From: Puniceicoccus vermicola
GTDB taxonomy: Bacteria > Verrucomicrobiota > Verrucomicrobiia > Opitutales > Puniceicoccaceae
NCBI RefSeq assembly: GCF_014230055.1
Contig: NZ_JACHVA010000127.1
Coordinates: 124,001-188,000, forward strand
Direction: 5' to 3'
DNA: 64,000 nt
The notes under the pieces are model-generated. The model was not told the DNA's origin and searched no databases. It worked only from the letters and a program-made list of their open reading frames with translations. How positions within the stretch are numbered: position 1 is the first letter of the stretch; each line of letters opens with the position of its first letter. Below are positions 1 to 9,672 of this stretch, piece by piece. The position numbers and the translations under genes were made by a program.

Positions 1-1
1 C

Positions 2-2515
2 ATGAAGAAACTTGTAATTGCAGAGAAACCTTCCGTAGCCGGAGACCTGGCCAAGGTCCTCGGACGCGTCCCAAAGACTGGGGACTTTTACGAAAACGAC
101 GAATGGGTCATCAGTTCGGCGCTCGGCCACTTGGTCGAGCTGAAGATGCCGCAGGAAATCGACAAGGCCTACAGTAAGTGGACCTTGGACAACCTGCCCA
201 TCATTCCGAAGACCTTCGGCACCAAACCCGTTGAGAAGACCAAAAAAAAGCTTCAGGAGCTGAAAAAGCTCATGAAGCGGCCGGACGTCGGCACCATCAT
301 CAACGCTTGTGATGCCGGTCGCGAGGGGGAGTTGATCTTTACGCTGATCCTGGATCAGGCGAAGGTCAAAAAAGACATCAAGCGCCTCTGGATGATGTCC
401 ATGACTCCCGATGCGATCCGCAGAGCCTTCGAGCAATTGCGAGAGGGTGACAGCATGCAGAACCTGCAGGACGCGGCGCGAAGCCGACAGGAAGCCGATT
501 GGCTCGTCGGCCTCAATGCGACCCGGGGAGCTACCGTCACCTTCGGCCGTCGCGGGGGCACCGCCGCCAACGTCGGGCGAGTCCAGACTCCCACCCTCGC
601 CATGGTCTGCGACCGCGAGAAGGAGATTCGGAACTTTGTTCCCCGATCCTACTGGGAAATCATCGCCGACTTCTCTCTCGAAACCGGCACCTACAAAGGA
701 ACTTACCAGCGGCCCGGTTTCAAAAAGGACGAGACCAATCCGCACGACCGGGTATCCCGCATCTGGGAAAAACCCGACGCCGAGCGCATCGCAGAAGAAG
801 TCCGCAACGGCGGCGAAGCATCGGTCACCGAGAAAAAGAAGCGTTCGAAACAGGCCGCTCCTCGCCTCTACGACCTGACGACCCTTCAGCGGGAAGCGAA
901 CAATCGCTACGGATTCTCCGCAGCCAACACTCTTTCCATCGCCCAGGCACTCTACGAGCGCCACAAGATGTTGACCTATCCGCGAACGGACTCCCGTGCC
1001 CTCCCCGAGGACTATGGAAGTTCTTGCCGCGATGCGATGGCCCAACTGCCGGACACCTACAAACCGCACGTTGACTATATTCTCTCTGAGAACCGGATCG
1101 ATCCGAAGGACAAACGCGTCTTCAACAACAAGAAGATCAGCGATCACTTTGCGATCATTCCCACCGACCAGAAGCCCCGTTCACTCAACGACGCCGAGCA
1201 GAAAATTTACGACATGGTCGTCCGCCGGTTTTTAGCCGTCTTCCACCCTCCCGCCGAGTACGACGTTACCACTCGGGAATCCGTGGTCGCTGGACATACC
1301 TTCCGCACCGACGGAAAGGTCCTCGCAGAACCAGGCTGGCTCGCCGTTTACGGAAAGAGCACCGGAGCTGCAGACACCATTCCAGCCTTGCCGAAGGATC
1401 AGGAGCAACCCGTTCCTGCCGGAGTCGATTCAGTGGAGGTCAAAGAAGATCAAACCCGTCCGCCGCCCCGCTATTCGGAAGCGACCCTTCTTTCGGCCAT
1501 GGAAAACGCCGGAAAACAGGTCGAAGACGACGATCTCGCCGAAGCGATGCGTGAACGCGGTTTGGGAACGCCGGCCACGCGTGCTGGAATCCTCGACAAC
1601 CTAGTCCACCAAAAATACTTGGAGAAGGACGGCAAGGAGCTCCTCCCGTCTCCCAAGGGCGAAGCACTCATCGATTTTCTCCGAACTTTCGACATCGAGC
1701 ACCTGACCAGCCCCGCCCTCACCGGCGAATGGGAATACCGCCTGAAGCAGGTCGAAGAAGGTCATCTCGATCGCAAGGAGTTCATGAAAGGGATCGAGGA
1801 TATCACCCGTCAGATCACGGATGCCCTCAAGAACCCTCCGCCTCCGATCGAATCGTCGCTCAAGTCGATCACCAACGACGAAAATCTTCAAGAGACCTTC
1901 AAAGCCTACGTTTCCACCGACACCGTCTCGGTCAACAACCGGAAGATTCCGGCCCTACAGGTCAACAAGGTCATCGGAAACCGGGCGATCACTGAGGAGG
2001 AAGTCGCAGAACTTTTGGAGAAGAAGCAAATCGGCCCTCTCGACGGTTTCCGCTCGAAAATGGGCAAGGCCTTTTCCGCGATCTTGAAGCTGGTCCAGAA
2101 AGACAACGGCTCCTGGCGCGTCGAACTCGATTTCGGGGATTCCGGAGACGGAGAAGCTGGCGAAGTGGACATCAGCAACGCCGAGGTCGTCGGCGAATGT
2201 CCGATCTGCGGCGCCCCGGTTCACGAGGCACCCAACGCCTATATTTGCGCAGAACGTGCAAAAGACCGGGATAATTGTGATTTCCAATTTGGACGCAATA
2301 TCCTCGGTAAAACGATCGAACGCCCGGTTTTCCAAAAGCTTCTTACCGATGGAAAGACCGATTTGGTCGAAGGATTCCGGTCCAATCGAACCAAACGGAA
2401 ATTCGACGCATTTTTGGTCCTGAAAGAAAAAGGCAAACTCGGTTTCGAGTTCCCGCCCCGCCCGGCCAAGAAAGCCGCCAAAAAAGCGACCAAGAAGCAG
2501 GCGAAGAGCTCTTAA
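2..2515 (+). CDS. topB: DNA topoisomerase III (type IA)
   Basis: Type IA topoisomerase of the TopB branch. It passes DNA strands through a transient single-strand break to resolve replication and recombination intermediates. The N-terminal Toprim domain has Glu8 and the acidic motif DAGREGE at 104-110; the catalytic tyrosine is Tyr326 in TYPRTD. A degenerate zinc finger begins with CPIC at about 733. At 837 residues it is longer than E. coli TopB (about 650). It ends in a short Lys/Ala-rich tail (AKKAAKKATKK) like that of the H1-like protein at 26376-27092, which probably adds nonspecific DNA affinity (inference). The ATG at base 2 gives the family-typical MKKLVIAEKPS start. Only one upstream base is visible, so promoter and RBS are unseen. 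Confidence 0.95.
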   Translation: MKKLVIAEKPSVAGDLAKVLGRVPKTGDFYENDEWVISSALGHLVELKMPQEIDKAYSKWTLDNLPIIPKTFGTKPVEKTKKKLQELKKLMKRPDVGTIINACDAGREGELIFTLILDQAKVKKDIKRLWMMSMTPDAIRRAFEQLREGDSMQNLQDAARSRQEADWLVGLNATRGATVTFGRRGGTAANVGRVQTPTLAMVCDREKEIRNFVPRSYWEIIADFSLETGTYKGTYQRPGFKKDETNPHDRVSRIWEKPDAERIAEEVRNGGEASVTEKKKRSKQAAPRLYDLTTLQREANNRYGFSAANTLSIAQALYERHKMLTYPRTDSRALPEDYGSSCRDAMAQLPDTYKPHVDYILSENRIDPKDKRVFNNKKISDHFAIIPTDQKPRSLNDAEQKIYDMVVRRFLAVFHPPAEYDVTTRESVVAGHTFRTDGKVLAEPGWLAVYGKSTGAADTIPALPKDQEQPVPAGVDSVEVKEDQTRPPPRYSEATLLSAMENAGKQVEDDDLAEAMRERGLGTPATRAGILDNLVHQKYLEKDGKELLPSPKGEALIDFLRTFDIEHLTSPALTGEWEYRLKQVEEGHLDRKEFMKGIEDITRQITDALKNPPPPIESSLKSITNDENLQETFKAYVSTDTVSVNNRKIPALQVNKVIGNRAITEEEVAELLEKKQIGPLDGFRSKMGKAFSAILKLVQKDNGSWRVELDFGDSGDGEAGEVDISNAEVVGECPICGAPVHEAPNAYICAERAKDRDNCDFQFGRNILGKTIERPVFQKLLTDGKTDLVEGFRSNRTKRKFDAFLVLKEKGKLGFEFPPRPAKKAAKKATKKQAKSS

Positions 2516-2530
2516 AGAGCCCTAGAAATC

Positions 2531-2582
2531 GGCCAGAAAGGTAAACATTTCCCCAAAAACCGGGAAATGAAATCTTTCTGCC
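2531..2582. terminator. Long imperfect hairpin between topB and RAYT copy 1
   Basis: Left arm GGCCAGAAAGG..CATTTCCC (from 2531) pairs imperfectly with GGGAAATGAAATCTTTCTGCC (to 2582) around a CAAAAAC loop. It sits between two convergent stop codons (2515 and 2582), and its right arm touches the RAYT stop. There is no clean U-tract on either strand. A bidirectional terminator or 3'-end protecting structure is the most likely role; a RAYT-related palindrome is the alternative. Confidence 0.5.
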
Positions 2583-3538
2583 TACCCAAATATACTTTTC
2601 CGAAGTCCAGTGCCGACCGATAGCCCCTGCCAGTCACTTCCCCGCAGCGGATGAGGTCTTCGCGCCCGCTTCCCATCCGGCTCATCCTTCAGGAACTCCC
2701 GCACAAAATCCTCTGATCCCAGCACCATCCCGTCCGAAAAATAACGCACCCGGCACCGCAACACCACAGAAAGGGGCAACTTCCCCTTCTCCTCCCGCAA
2801 AACCCGAACCGCATCTTCGTGAGAAATAGACGCTTTCCCCTCTTTCTCACCATCGCCAGCCCCATACAAAGTCTGCCGATAACCAGCCAGGTCCTTATCC
2901 ACAACAGAGAGCCCAGCCCGAGCCAGTCGCCCACCCCCAAGAGCCTCGGCATACCCGCAAAACCGATAATCCTTAGGATCTGATACCAACCCCGCTCGAA
3001 CCGCATTTAAGTCAATATAGGCCGCTACCGTTCTAAGTGCCCAACGGTCACCTTCTACCAAAACACTCTTAAATCGAGCCGACCAAAGCGGCCCAAACCG
3101 ATCTCGTGAGCGGTTGAACCAAAGCGTATACCGAAGCTTCAGAGTCCGCATAAACTCCGAAACATCATGCATCCGACGTGTAAGTTCCTTCCGCAACTCC
3201 CTCCCATCAAGAAAGTTATCCTTCAAATGCCCCTCCAAAACCTCCGCGGGCATCGGATTCCAAGGCGTAGGCTTAGGATACAATTTCCGATACCGACGAA
3301 CCAACTCCGCATCCGAAACCTCAGTCCCTGCCGGTGGCACCTCCACCAAAATATGGAAATGGTTCTTCATGACCGCATAAGTAACCACCCGAACCCCAGA
3401 AAACTCAGCAACCTGCCAGATCATCTTCCGCAACACCTCCCTCTCCCGGTCACCAAAGAGAGCCTCCCCATTCACCGTCCGACTCATCAGATGGTAATAT
3501 GCCAATTGATCCGAAATACGATGCCTACGCCTGCCCAT
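2582..3538 (-). CDS. REP-associated tyrosine transposase (RAYT), copy 1
   Basis: Y1 (IS200/IS605-like) HUH-type single-strand DNA transposase of the RAYT group, 318 aa. The HUH motif is HFH at 60-62 (KNHFHILVEVP). The following helix carries LRYTLWFNRSRDRFGPLW, with Tyr137 where related transposases have a conserved tyrosine before xxWFN. It is nearly identical to the proteins at 37369-38325 and 51135-52085. No terminal inverted repeats or target duplication are visible, as expected for RAYTs. The ATG at 3538 has an AGAGGA sequence upstream, and a sequence block shared by all three copies lies 31 nt before it. RAYTs normally act on dispersed REP palindromes; typical REP sequences were not recognised in this window. 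Confidence 0.88.
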   Translation of the reverse strand: MGRRRHRISDQLAYYHLMSRTVNGEALFGDREREVLRKMIWQVAEFSGVRVVTYAVMKNHFHILVEVPPAGTEVSDAELVRRYRKLYPKPTPWNPMPAEVLEGHLKDNFLDGRELRKELTRRMHDVSEFMRTLKLRYTLWFNRSRDRFGPLWSARFKSVLVEGDRWALRTVAAYIDLNAVRAGLVSDPKDYRFCGYAEALGGGRLARAGLSVVDKDLAGYRQTLYGAGDGEKEGKASISHEDAVRVLREEKGKLPLSVVLRCRVRYFSDGMVLGSEDFVREFLKDEPDGKRARRPHPLRGSDWQGLSVGTGLRKSIFG

Positions 3539-3569
3539 AAAAACTATCCTCTACCATCTAAGAAAACCG

Positions 3570-3596
3570 GTCAAACAAATTTAGAACTGTTATATA
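3570..3596 (-). repeat. Conserved upstream block of RAYT copy 1
   Basis: 27-base block starting GTCAAAC and ending CTGTTATATA on the + strand, so it reads TATATAACAG...GTTTGAC toward the transposase. It lies 31 nt before the ATG. Near-matching blocks precede the other two copies at 38357-38383 and 52116-52142. The TTGAC part could be a -35 element, but no consistent -10 follows. A recognition site for the transposase is the alternative. Confidence 0.6.
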
Positions 3597-3649
3597 ATCT
3601 ATTTCAGAATGCATGGAGAACCGTGTTTATTCTACTCGTCTCAAAAGCC

Positions 3650-4645
3650 CTAACGCTTCACTCCACAAGCTTCATCGATGTCATGGAGCTCGTCTTCAGA
3701 AAACGGAGGCGCTTTCGCGGCTCCAAGGTTGTCGAGGATTTGATCTGTCCTACTGGCGCCAATTAAAGCAGAAGTAATTCCCGGCTGCCGCAATACCCAA
3801 GAAAGAGCCATTTGCGCAAGAGACTGCCCTCTCCTTTCTGCTATTTTAGCCAGCTTTCGAATCGTTTCTATATTTTCCTTAACAGCTCCTGACTTTAAAA
3901 ATCCGTTCGGATTTGCAGCTCGGGAATCTTCAGGAACCCCTTCGAGATAGCGGTCGGTCAACATGCCTTGCGCGAGGGGGCAAAACGCGATTCCCCCAAT
4001 TCCCTCTTCCTCTAAAGCGTCCAGCAAACCGTCCTCAACCCATCGATTGAGAATGCTGTAAGAGGGCTGATGGATGATGCAGGGTGTCCCCAAATCTCTC
4101 AGTATTCTGGCAGCCAATCGAGTCTGCTCCGGGTTGTAGGATGAAATCCCCGCGTAGAGGGCTTTCCCGGAGCGAACCGCTTGGTCTAGAGCTCCCATCG
4201 TCTCCTCCATGGGGGTTTCTGGGTCGGGGCGATGGGAATAGAAAATATCGACGTAGTCGACTCCCATCCGCAGGAGACTTTGATCGAGGCTGGACAGTAA
4301 ATACTTGCGAGAGCCCCAATCGCCATAGGGGCCCTCCCACATGTGATAGCCAGCTTTGGTGGAGATGATCAGCTCATCGCGATATCCTGCTAGATCGGTG
4401 GAGAGGATTTTGCCAAAATTCCGCTCAGCCGAACCAGCGGACGGTCCGTAATTGTTCGCGAGGTCAAAATGTGTGATTCCGTGATCAAACGCACACTGGA
4501 TCATACTCCGGGCGTTTTCGAAATTGTCGACATCTCCAAAGTTGTGCCAGAGTCCAAGAGAAATTTTCGGAAGCTTCAGGCCACTTCGTCCACAGCGTTC
4601 GTAAGGAACCGATTCGTAACGGTCTTTTTTCGGGGTATAAGACAT
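3650..4645 (-). CDS. Aldo/keto reductase (YghZ/Gpr-like)
   Basis: Cytosolic NADPH-dependent aldo/keto reductase, 331 aa, closest in character to the YghZ / L-glyceraldehyde-3-phosphate reductase subgroup, which reduces small aldehydes. The catalytic tetrad is visible as Asp61 and Tyr66 (HFDLANNYGP), Lys97 (STKAGY) and His137 (YSHRPD). The C-terminal cofactor region IGASRTDQI is intact. The ATG at 4645 gives the family-typical N-terminus (YERCGRSGLKLPKISLG). It lies alone between RAYT copy 1 and the hydantoinase gene, both on the same strand, with gaps over 70 nt, so it is probably transcribed separately. The exact substrate cannot be told from sequence. Confidence 0.9.
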   Translation of the reverse strand: MSYTPKKDRYESVPYERCGRSGLKLPKISLGLWHNFGDVDNFENARSMIQCAFDHGITHFDLANNYGPSAGSAERNFGKILSTDLAGYRDELIISTKAGYHMWEGPYGDWGSRKYLLSSLDQSLLRMGVDYVDIFYSHRPDPETPMEETMGALDQAVRSGKALYAGISSYNPEQTRLAARILRDLGTPCIIHQPSYSILNRWVEDGLLDALEEEGIGGIAFCPLAQGMLTDRYLEGVPEDSRAANPNGFLKSGAVKENIETIRKLAKIAERRGQSLAQMALSWVLRQPGITSALIGASRTDQILDNLGAAKAPPFSEDELHDIDEACGVKR

Positions 4646-4719
4646 ACAAGTGCAATATATTGAGTCGAATGAGAGTTCCAGATCATTTCATCGGAAACTC
4701 AGATGGAATCACAAAGCCT

Positions 4720-7700
4720 TTAACCCTGCTTCCCCCAACCTCCTCCTCCCGGAGTCTCTACTCGTAGAGAACTGCCAGCTATTGCTTCGACGGTGCAGCC
4801 ATAGGGAAGAATTTCCTCTTTGCCATCCGGATGAATCAATACCTGCCTCCCAATAGCTCCAGAACCGCCTCCATCCACGCCTTCCGGGCCATGGGTTCGA
4901 TGTTGGGTAAGGAGAGACAACTCCACCGTTTCTTCAAAGAAATACTCTCGAATGACCCCGCACCCTCCTCGATTTGCTCCTTCACCTCCAGAACTCGGAC
5001 GAATCCGAAAGCTCTCTACGCGTACCGGGAAACGATGCTCGAGAATCTCCGGATCGGTGATGGCAGTATTCGTCATGTGAACCTGGACCGCCGATCTTCC
5101 CGGTCCTCGCATAGAGGCGCCACTCCCCCCGGCAATCGTTTCGTAATGGGAAAACTGTTGATTGCCGAAGATGACATTATTCATCGTTCCTTGGCTGTCC
5201 GCTTCGATCTGGAAGAGTCGAATCAATGCTTCCACAAAGCGCTGACTCACTTCCACATTGCCAGCGACTACGGGCGGCATGTTATCGGGATCTTTCTCTC
5301 CAAATGAGGCGGAGAGTAAACAACCTTCTGGAATCTGAATCTCAATCGCCCTCAAGAGCCCTTCATTCAAAGGCACGTCCCGATCGACAAGTAACCGGCA
5401 GACATACAGAACCGCACTCAGGGAAACTCCGATGGGACATTGGAACGATCCTTTTCCAGAATCAGTCCCAGCCGCATCCACCACGACTCGTCCCTCCGAA
5501 TCCCGCCGGGCTGCAACCTGAATGCACTCGCCGCCATCCAGGAAGACCTCTGCTTTTGATCGGAAAACTTCCTGCGACAATGCCGACAGAGTTTCCCGCA
5601 TCCAGGCCTCCGACTGCTGCAAAATTCGGGCAAGGAAATGCGTCACTTTCTGCGCCCCGACTTCCTCCACCAATTCCTCCACCATTCGAGTTCCCTCCCG
5701 GATCGCGGCAACTTGGCTCAGGATATCCGCATGATTAATTTCGGGAGAACGCGAAGGGAATGGCTGACCGGTCTTTCCCGAGAGAATGTCTCGAAGCTTC
5801 CCAAAGTGATCTTCTCCCTTCCGGATCAAGTGAAACGGCTCGAGAACGACTCCTTCCTCGGCCAACGAATGGGCATCCGCGGGCATCGATCCGGCTCGGA
5901 TCCCTCCGATTTCCGCATGGTGTGCTCGCACCGCCAGGAAGGCAACCGGATGATCTGATCCAGCAAAAACAGGAGCCAGAACGGTTACGTCCGGCAGATG
6001 GGAACCTCCAAAGCCTGGGTGATTGGTTACTGCAATGTCGTCGGACCTCCAATCCAAAGCGGCCGAAACCGAGCGAACGCAATGCCCCATCGCCCCGAGA
6101 TGAACGGGAATATGAGGTGCGTTCACAGCTAGATATCCTTCCCCATCGAGAAGAGCACAGGAGAAATCGAGCCGTTCCCGAATGTTGACGCTGAGAGCGG
6201 TCCTGCGGAGCATCTCCCCCATGGAATCGACTACGGCCGCAAAGCGATTGCGAAACAGTTCGTGCTCCACCTCCTCCACGCTCGATTCATCGACTCTCGA
6301 TAGTTCCTGGGAAAGGTCTCGGTCGAGGCGAATCGACCCAGCCTCTCCAACTCTGAATCGCCAGCCCTTTTCCACAACCAGAGTTCCAAACCGCTGGGAG
6401 ATCACGCAAGGACCAACACCGTGGGTTCCGACCTCCAACGCGTCTCCATCCAGAAATGCCCCGTCATTCCTTTCCAAGGACTCTCCTTCGGGAAAATTTT
6501 CCACGGACGAATTCTCTTCCTCCACTCGGACACGAACGCGAATGGAGGCGACCTCCAAGGGGACATCACTCTGCCGGAATCCAAATATTTCTTCAAACTG
6601 ACGGTGAAAACTTTCTTCCAGGTCCACTCCTTCTTCCCACTCGCAGACAAGCGTCGATTCCTGCCCGGTTAATCGAATGAATGCTTCCCGTTTCCACTCT
6701 AGCGCTTCATGGGGATCGACCTCGAACGTATCCAGCGCAAGTCGATCCAAGTCAGAAAAACAATCCGATGCATCCTCCTCAAAATCCTTCAAAGGCCGCA
6801 TTACCGGACGCCGCTCCATCCGCTCAGGCCTGGCCAGTGATAGCCCCTCCGCGCTAAGAATCCCCGCACTTCCCGGCTGCAGTATGCGATTCATCCCTAA
6901 ACGGTCCGCCAAGGCGCAGGCGTGCAACCCGCCACCGCCTCCAAAGGATAGCAGGGCAAAGTTTTCCGGATCCATACCATCCCGAATCGAAATCCCCCGC
7001 AGGGCGCCGGCCATCCTTTCATTGGCAATCGACCGGAATCCCTCCAAAATTCGTAACCTTTCATCGCTCTCTGCCTCGGCCCTCCCGACCTTTTCGAGAA
7101 GTGCGGTAAAGGCCTCCTCAGCGGCGTTGGAATCCAAAGGAAAACGAAAACGATCCGGATCGATCCGCCCCAGCAGCAAATGGACATCAGTGAGTGTCAA
7201 CGGTCCACCTCTCCCATAGCAAGCAGGTCCGGGTTCGGCTCCTGCACTGTCTGGCCCCACAGTAAAACCAAAGCCATCAAAATCGCAGATCGAGCCTCCT
7301 CCTGCTGCGACCGTATCAATCCGGAGAGCTTCGGAATAAATCCGGGCATCGCCTACGGTTAACTCCGAACGATAGGCAAGGTCACCATCGAAACGGGATA
7401 CATCGGTACTCGTCCCTCCCATGTCGAAGGCCAAAAACGGCCCGATTTCGGCACGTTGCGCTGCCGCAACCGCTCCGACCATTCCTCCCGCCGGTCCGCT
7501 CAGGAGCGAATCGACCGCACGGAATTGCTCTCGCGGGACAATTCCTCCTGAACTTGTCATCACCTCGAGACCATCCACACCCTCCGAACGAGCGATCCCG
7601 TCGAGATAACGATCCATGATGGGAGACAAATATCCCTCCACCACAGCCGTCTCTGTCCGCCGCAAATATCCGGGAAGCGAACTGATGGACGAAGCCGCGA

Positions 7701-8436
7701 TCGCCCGCACGCCCGTCCGGGCCTCCAATTCCTCCGCGATTTCTACTTCGGACTTCGAATTCAGATATCCATTGCAGAGCGATACCACCGCAACCTCCGC
7801 ATCGCTAAGCCCAACCTCCGAGATCTGAGAAAGCTCGGGACCATTCCCCTGCCGGTCGAAGCGGACGGCGACCGACTCGACCGAGTGGAAAAGAACACGC
7901 CTTTCCGGAATCGGTCGGAGAAAAAGGTCTGGGCGAGTCTGATCCCCAATTCGGAGAAGATCCTTCCACCCGTCACTGACGACCAGCGCTACCTTGGCCC
8001 CTTTGCCCTCAAGAAGAGCATTCGTCCCTCGAGTCGTAGCAACCCGCAACAACATCGGAGGGAGCGATTTCTGAAGCGGAGTCTCAGTCACCCGATGAGC
8101 TCCTAAAACCGGTGCGGAAAGACCGGTCTCGACCTCCAAGTAAGCCCCTTGGGGGATCGCTTTTCCCGAATGGGATAAAACTCCTTCCCGCAATTCCCGC
8201 ACGATGCGCCCTTCGCCCAAGTCAAATCCATCAAGGAATCCGTCCGGCAAATCCCGCGCATCGACCGAAATTCGGCCATTTTCGAAAAATTCGAGACAGC
8301 GAATCCGAAGATTCCCGGTCGACAACACCTTCGATTCCATCCTCTTGCCGGATGGGCTCCAGGCGACAATATCCGTAAAAGTCCCTCCGGTATCGGCCGA
8401 GATTTTCCAAATTCCTGTCATACGGTTCGGTTCCAT
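4720..8436 (-). CDS. Hydantoinase A/B fusion, 5-oxoprolinase-like
   Basis: 1238-aa protein combining a HyuA-type ATPase half (N-terminal, from ISADTGGTFTDIV) and a HyuB-type half (from about residue 740, ELFRNRFAAVVDSMGEMLRRTA), in the order seen in eukaryotic-type 5-oxoprolinase (OPLAH). Such enzymes use ATP to open cyclic imides or lactams such as 5-oxoproline or hydantoins. The actin-like nucleotide-binding motif GGTFTD and the acidic motif DMGGTSTDVS are present. The start is supported by AGGAGAAGG on the minus strand at 8442-8450, 5 nt before the ATG at 8436. No glutathione-cycle gene lies beside it, so 5-oxoproline against another cyclic amide is undecided. Confidence 0.88.
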   Translation of the reverse strand: MEPNRMTGIWKISADTGGTFTDIVAWSPSGKRMESKVLSTGNLRIRCLEFFENGRISVDARDLPDGFLDGFDLGEGRIVRELREGVLSHSGKAIPQGAYLEVETGLSAPVLGAHRVTETPLQKSLPPMLLRVATTRGTNALLEGKGAKVALVVSDGWKDLLRIGDQTRPDLFLRPIPERRVLFHSVESVAVRFDRQGNGPELSQISEVGLSDAEVAVVSLCNGYLNSKSEVEIAEELEARTGVRAIAASSISSLPGYLRRTETAVVEGYLSPIMDRYLDGIARSEGVDGLEVMTSSGGIVPREQFRAVDSLLSGPAGGMVGAVAAAQRAEIGPFLAFDMGGTSTDVSRFDGDLAYRSELTVGDARIYSEALRIDTVAAGGGSICDFDGFGFTVGPDSAGAEPGPACYGRGGPLTLTDVHLLLGRIDPDRFRFPLDSNAAEEAFTALLEKVGRAEAESDERLRILEGFRSIANERMAGALRGISIRDGMDPENFALLSFGGGGGLHACALADRLGMNRILQPGSAGILSAEGLSLARPERMERRPVMRPLKDFEEDASDCFSDLDRLALDTFEVDPHEALEWKREAFIRLTGQESTLVCEWEEGVDLEESFHRQFEEIFGFRQSDVPLEVASIRVRVRVEEENSSVENFPEGESLERNDGAFLDGDALEVGTHGVGPCVISQRFGTLVVEKGWRFRVGEAGSIRLDRDLSQELSRVDESSVEEVEHELFRNRFAAVVDSMGEMLRRTALSVNIRERLDFSCALLDGEGYLAVNAPHIPVHLGAMGHCVRSVSAALDWRSDDIAVTNHPGFGGSHLPDVTVLAPVFAGSDHPVAFLAVRAHHAEIGGIRAGSMPADAHSLAEEGVVLEPFHLIRKGEDHFGKLRDILSGKTGQPFPSRSPEINHADILSQVAAIREGTRMVEELVEEVGAQKVTHFLARILQQSEAWMRETLSALSQEVFRSKAEVFLDGGECIQVAARRDSEGRVVVDAAGTDSGKGSFQCPIGVSLSAVLYVCRLLVDRDVPLNEGLLRAIEIQIPEGCLLSASFGEKDPDNMPPVVAGNVEVSQRFVEALIRLFQIEADSQGTMNNVIFGNQQFSHYETIAGGSGASMRGPGRSAVQVHMTNTAITDPEILEHRFPVRVESFRIRPSSGGEGANRGGCGVIREYFFEETVELSLLTQHRTHGPEGVDGGGSGAIGRQVLIHPDGKEEILPYGCTVEAIAGSSLRVETPGGGGWGKQG

Positions 8437-8633
8437 TGTTACCTTCTCCTCTGCAGATTTTGGACAAACGCCTTCGGGTCAATCCGCAAGACCTACCCGG
8501 TGCCCGCCTTCCTAAAAAGATGACCTCATCCAGTAAACTCTAGTCGCCTGAAATCATACTTTTGTTCCCGAAATACAACTTCGAGGTCTAAGCGGTTGTC
8601 GAAACCTCCATTTTTTCGTAACTTCTAACCTTC

Positions 8634-9629
8634 ATGAGCAAATCTACTCCCGGCCAATGCTGCGCACCGCGATTCGAAAGCCCGAAAGGATGCCAAACAC
8701 CCTCTCGGAGCGAGGAAATCCCCTTGGAGACGGATCCAGTTACCCATGCAGTCTCGGATTGCAACTGCGGCATGATTCGGCTCGAGGGAGGCACCTTCCG
8801 GATGGGGACGGAGGATGAAGACGGTTGGCCCGCCGATGGCGAGGGCCCGATCCGGGAAATTACTCTCTCCCCCTTTTATGTCGATCCGACGACGGTCACC
8901 AACGAAGAGTTTCAAAAATTCGTCGACGAAACCGGATATCGCACCGAAGCCGAACGATTTGGCTGGTCCTATGTTTTTGCGGTTCTCCTTCCAAAATCGA
9001 AGCAACGGAAGCTACGCAATTCCCAGACCGTTCAGGGGCTCAACTGGTGGTATGCGATTGAGGGAGCGTCCTGGCTCAAGCCCGAGGGGCCCGGCTCGAA
9101 CATCAAAAAACGCATGGACCATCCCGTCGTCCACGTTTCCTGGCATGATGCCCAGGCCTACTGCAAATGGGCGAATAAACGCCTCCTGACCGAAGCTGAA
9201 TGGGAATTTGCGGCTCGTGGTGGCGAAGACCAGACACGCTACCCGTGGGGAAACGAACTCACTCCGAAAGGGAAGCACCGGTGTAACATCTGGCAAGGGA
9301 ACTTTCCCCTGGAAAATACCGCCGACGACGGCTACATCGGCACCGCCCCGGCCCGCTGTTACCGCCCCAACGGGTTCGGGCTCTATAATGTCTGCGGTAA
9401 CGTCTGGGAATGGTGCCGTGACTGGTTTAGCCCATCCTGGCACCTATCGGGTCCATCGGCGGATCCAAAGGGTCCCGAAACCGGCGAGCAGCGGTCTATG
9501 CGCGGCGGATCCTTCCTCTGTCACAAATCTTACTGCAATCGCTACCGCCTCGGAGCCCGCACCGGGAATACTCCCGATAGCTCGACCTCAAACTGCGGCT
9601 TTCGATGTGCTCGAGACGTCGCCGAATAA
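8634..9629 (+). CDS. Formylglycine-generating enzyme (sulfatase-modifying, copper type)
   Basis: FGE-sulfatase/SUMF1-family protein, 331 aa, that should oxidise the CxPxR cysteine of type I sulfatases to C-alpha-formylglycine. Unlike most bacterial 'SUMF' domain proteins, it retains both copper-binding cysteines of genuine FGE: Cys296 and Cys301 in GGSFLCHKSYCNRYR. The segment NTPDSSTSNCGFRC that follows closely matches animal and actinobacterial FGE. The N-terminal 45 residues are cysteine-rich (Cys9, 10, 20, 43, 45) and show no clear signal peptide, so a cytoplasmic location is inferred. No sulfatase is encoded in the window, so its clients lie elsewhere. It is divergent from the hydantoinase gene across a 197-nt gap; no strong RBS is visible before the ATG. 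Confidence 0.93.
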   Translation: MSKSTPGQCCAPRFESPKGCQTPSRSEEIPLETDPVTHAVSDCNCGMIRLEGGTFRMGTEDEDGWPADGEGPIREITLSPFYVDPTTVTNEEFQKFVDETGYRTEAERFGWSYVFAVLLPKSKQRKLRNSQTVQGLNWWYAIEGASWLKPEGPGSNIKKRMDHPVVHVSWHDAQAYCKWANKRLLTEAEWEFAARGGEDQTRYPWGNELTPKGKHRCNIWQGNFPLENTADDGYIGTAPARCYRPNGFGLYNVCGNVWEWCRDWFSPSWHLSGPSADPKGPETGEQRSMRGGSFLCHKSYCNRYRLGARTGNTPDSSTSNCGFRCARDVAE

Positions 9630-9672
9630 GCCCCAAAGCCTTCCGTTAAAAGATCTGTAAATCTTCGAAGGG

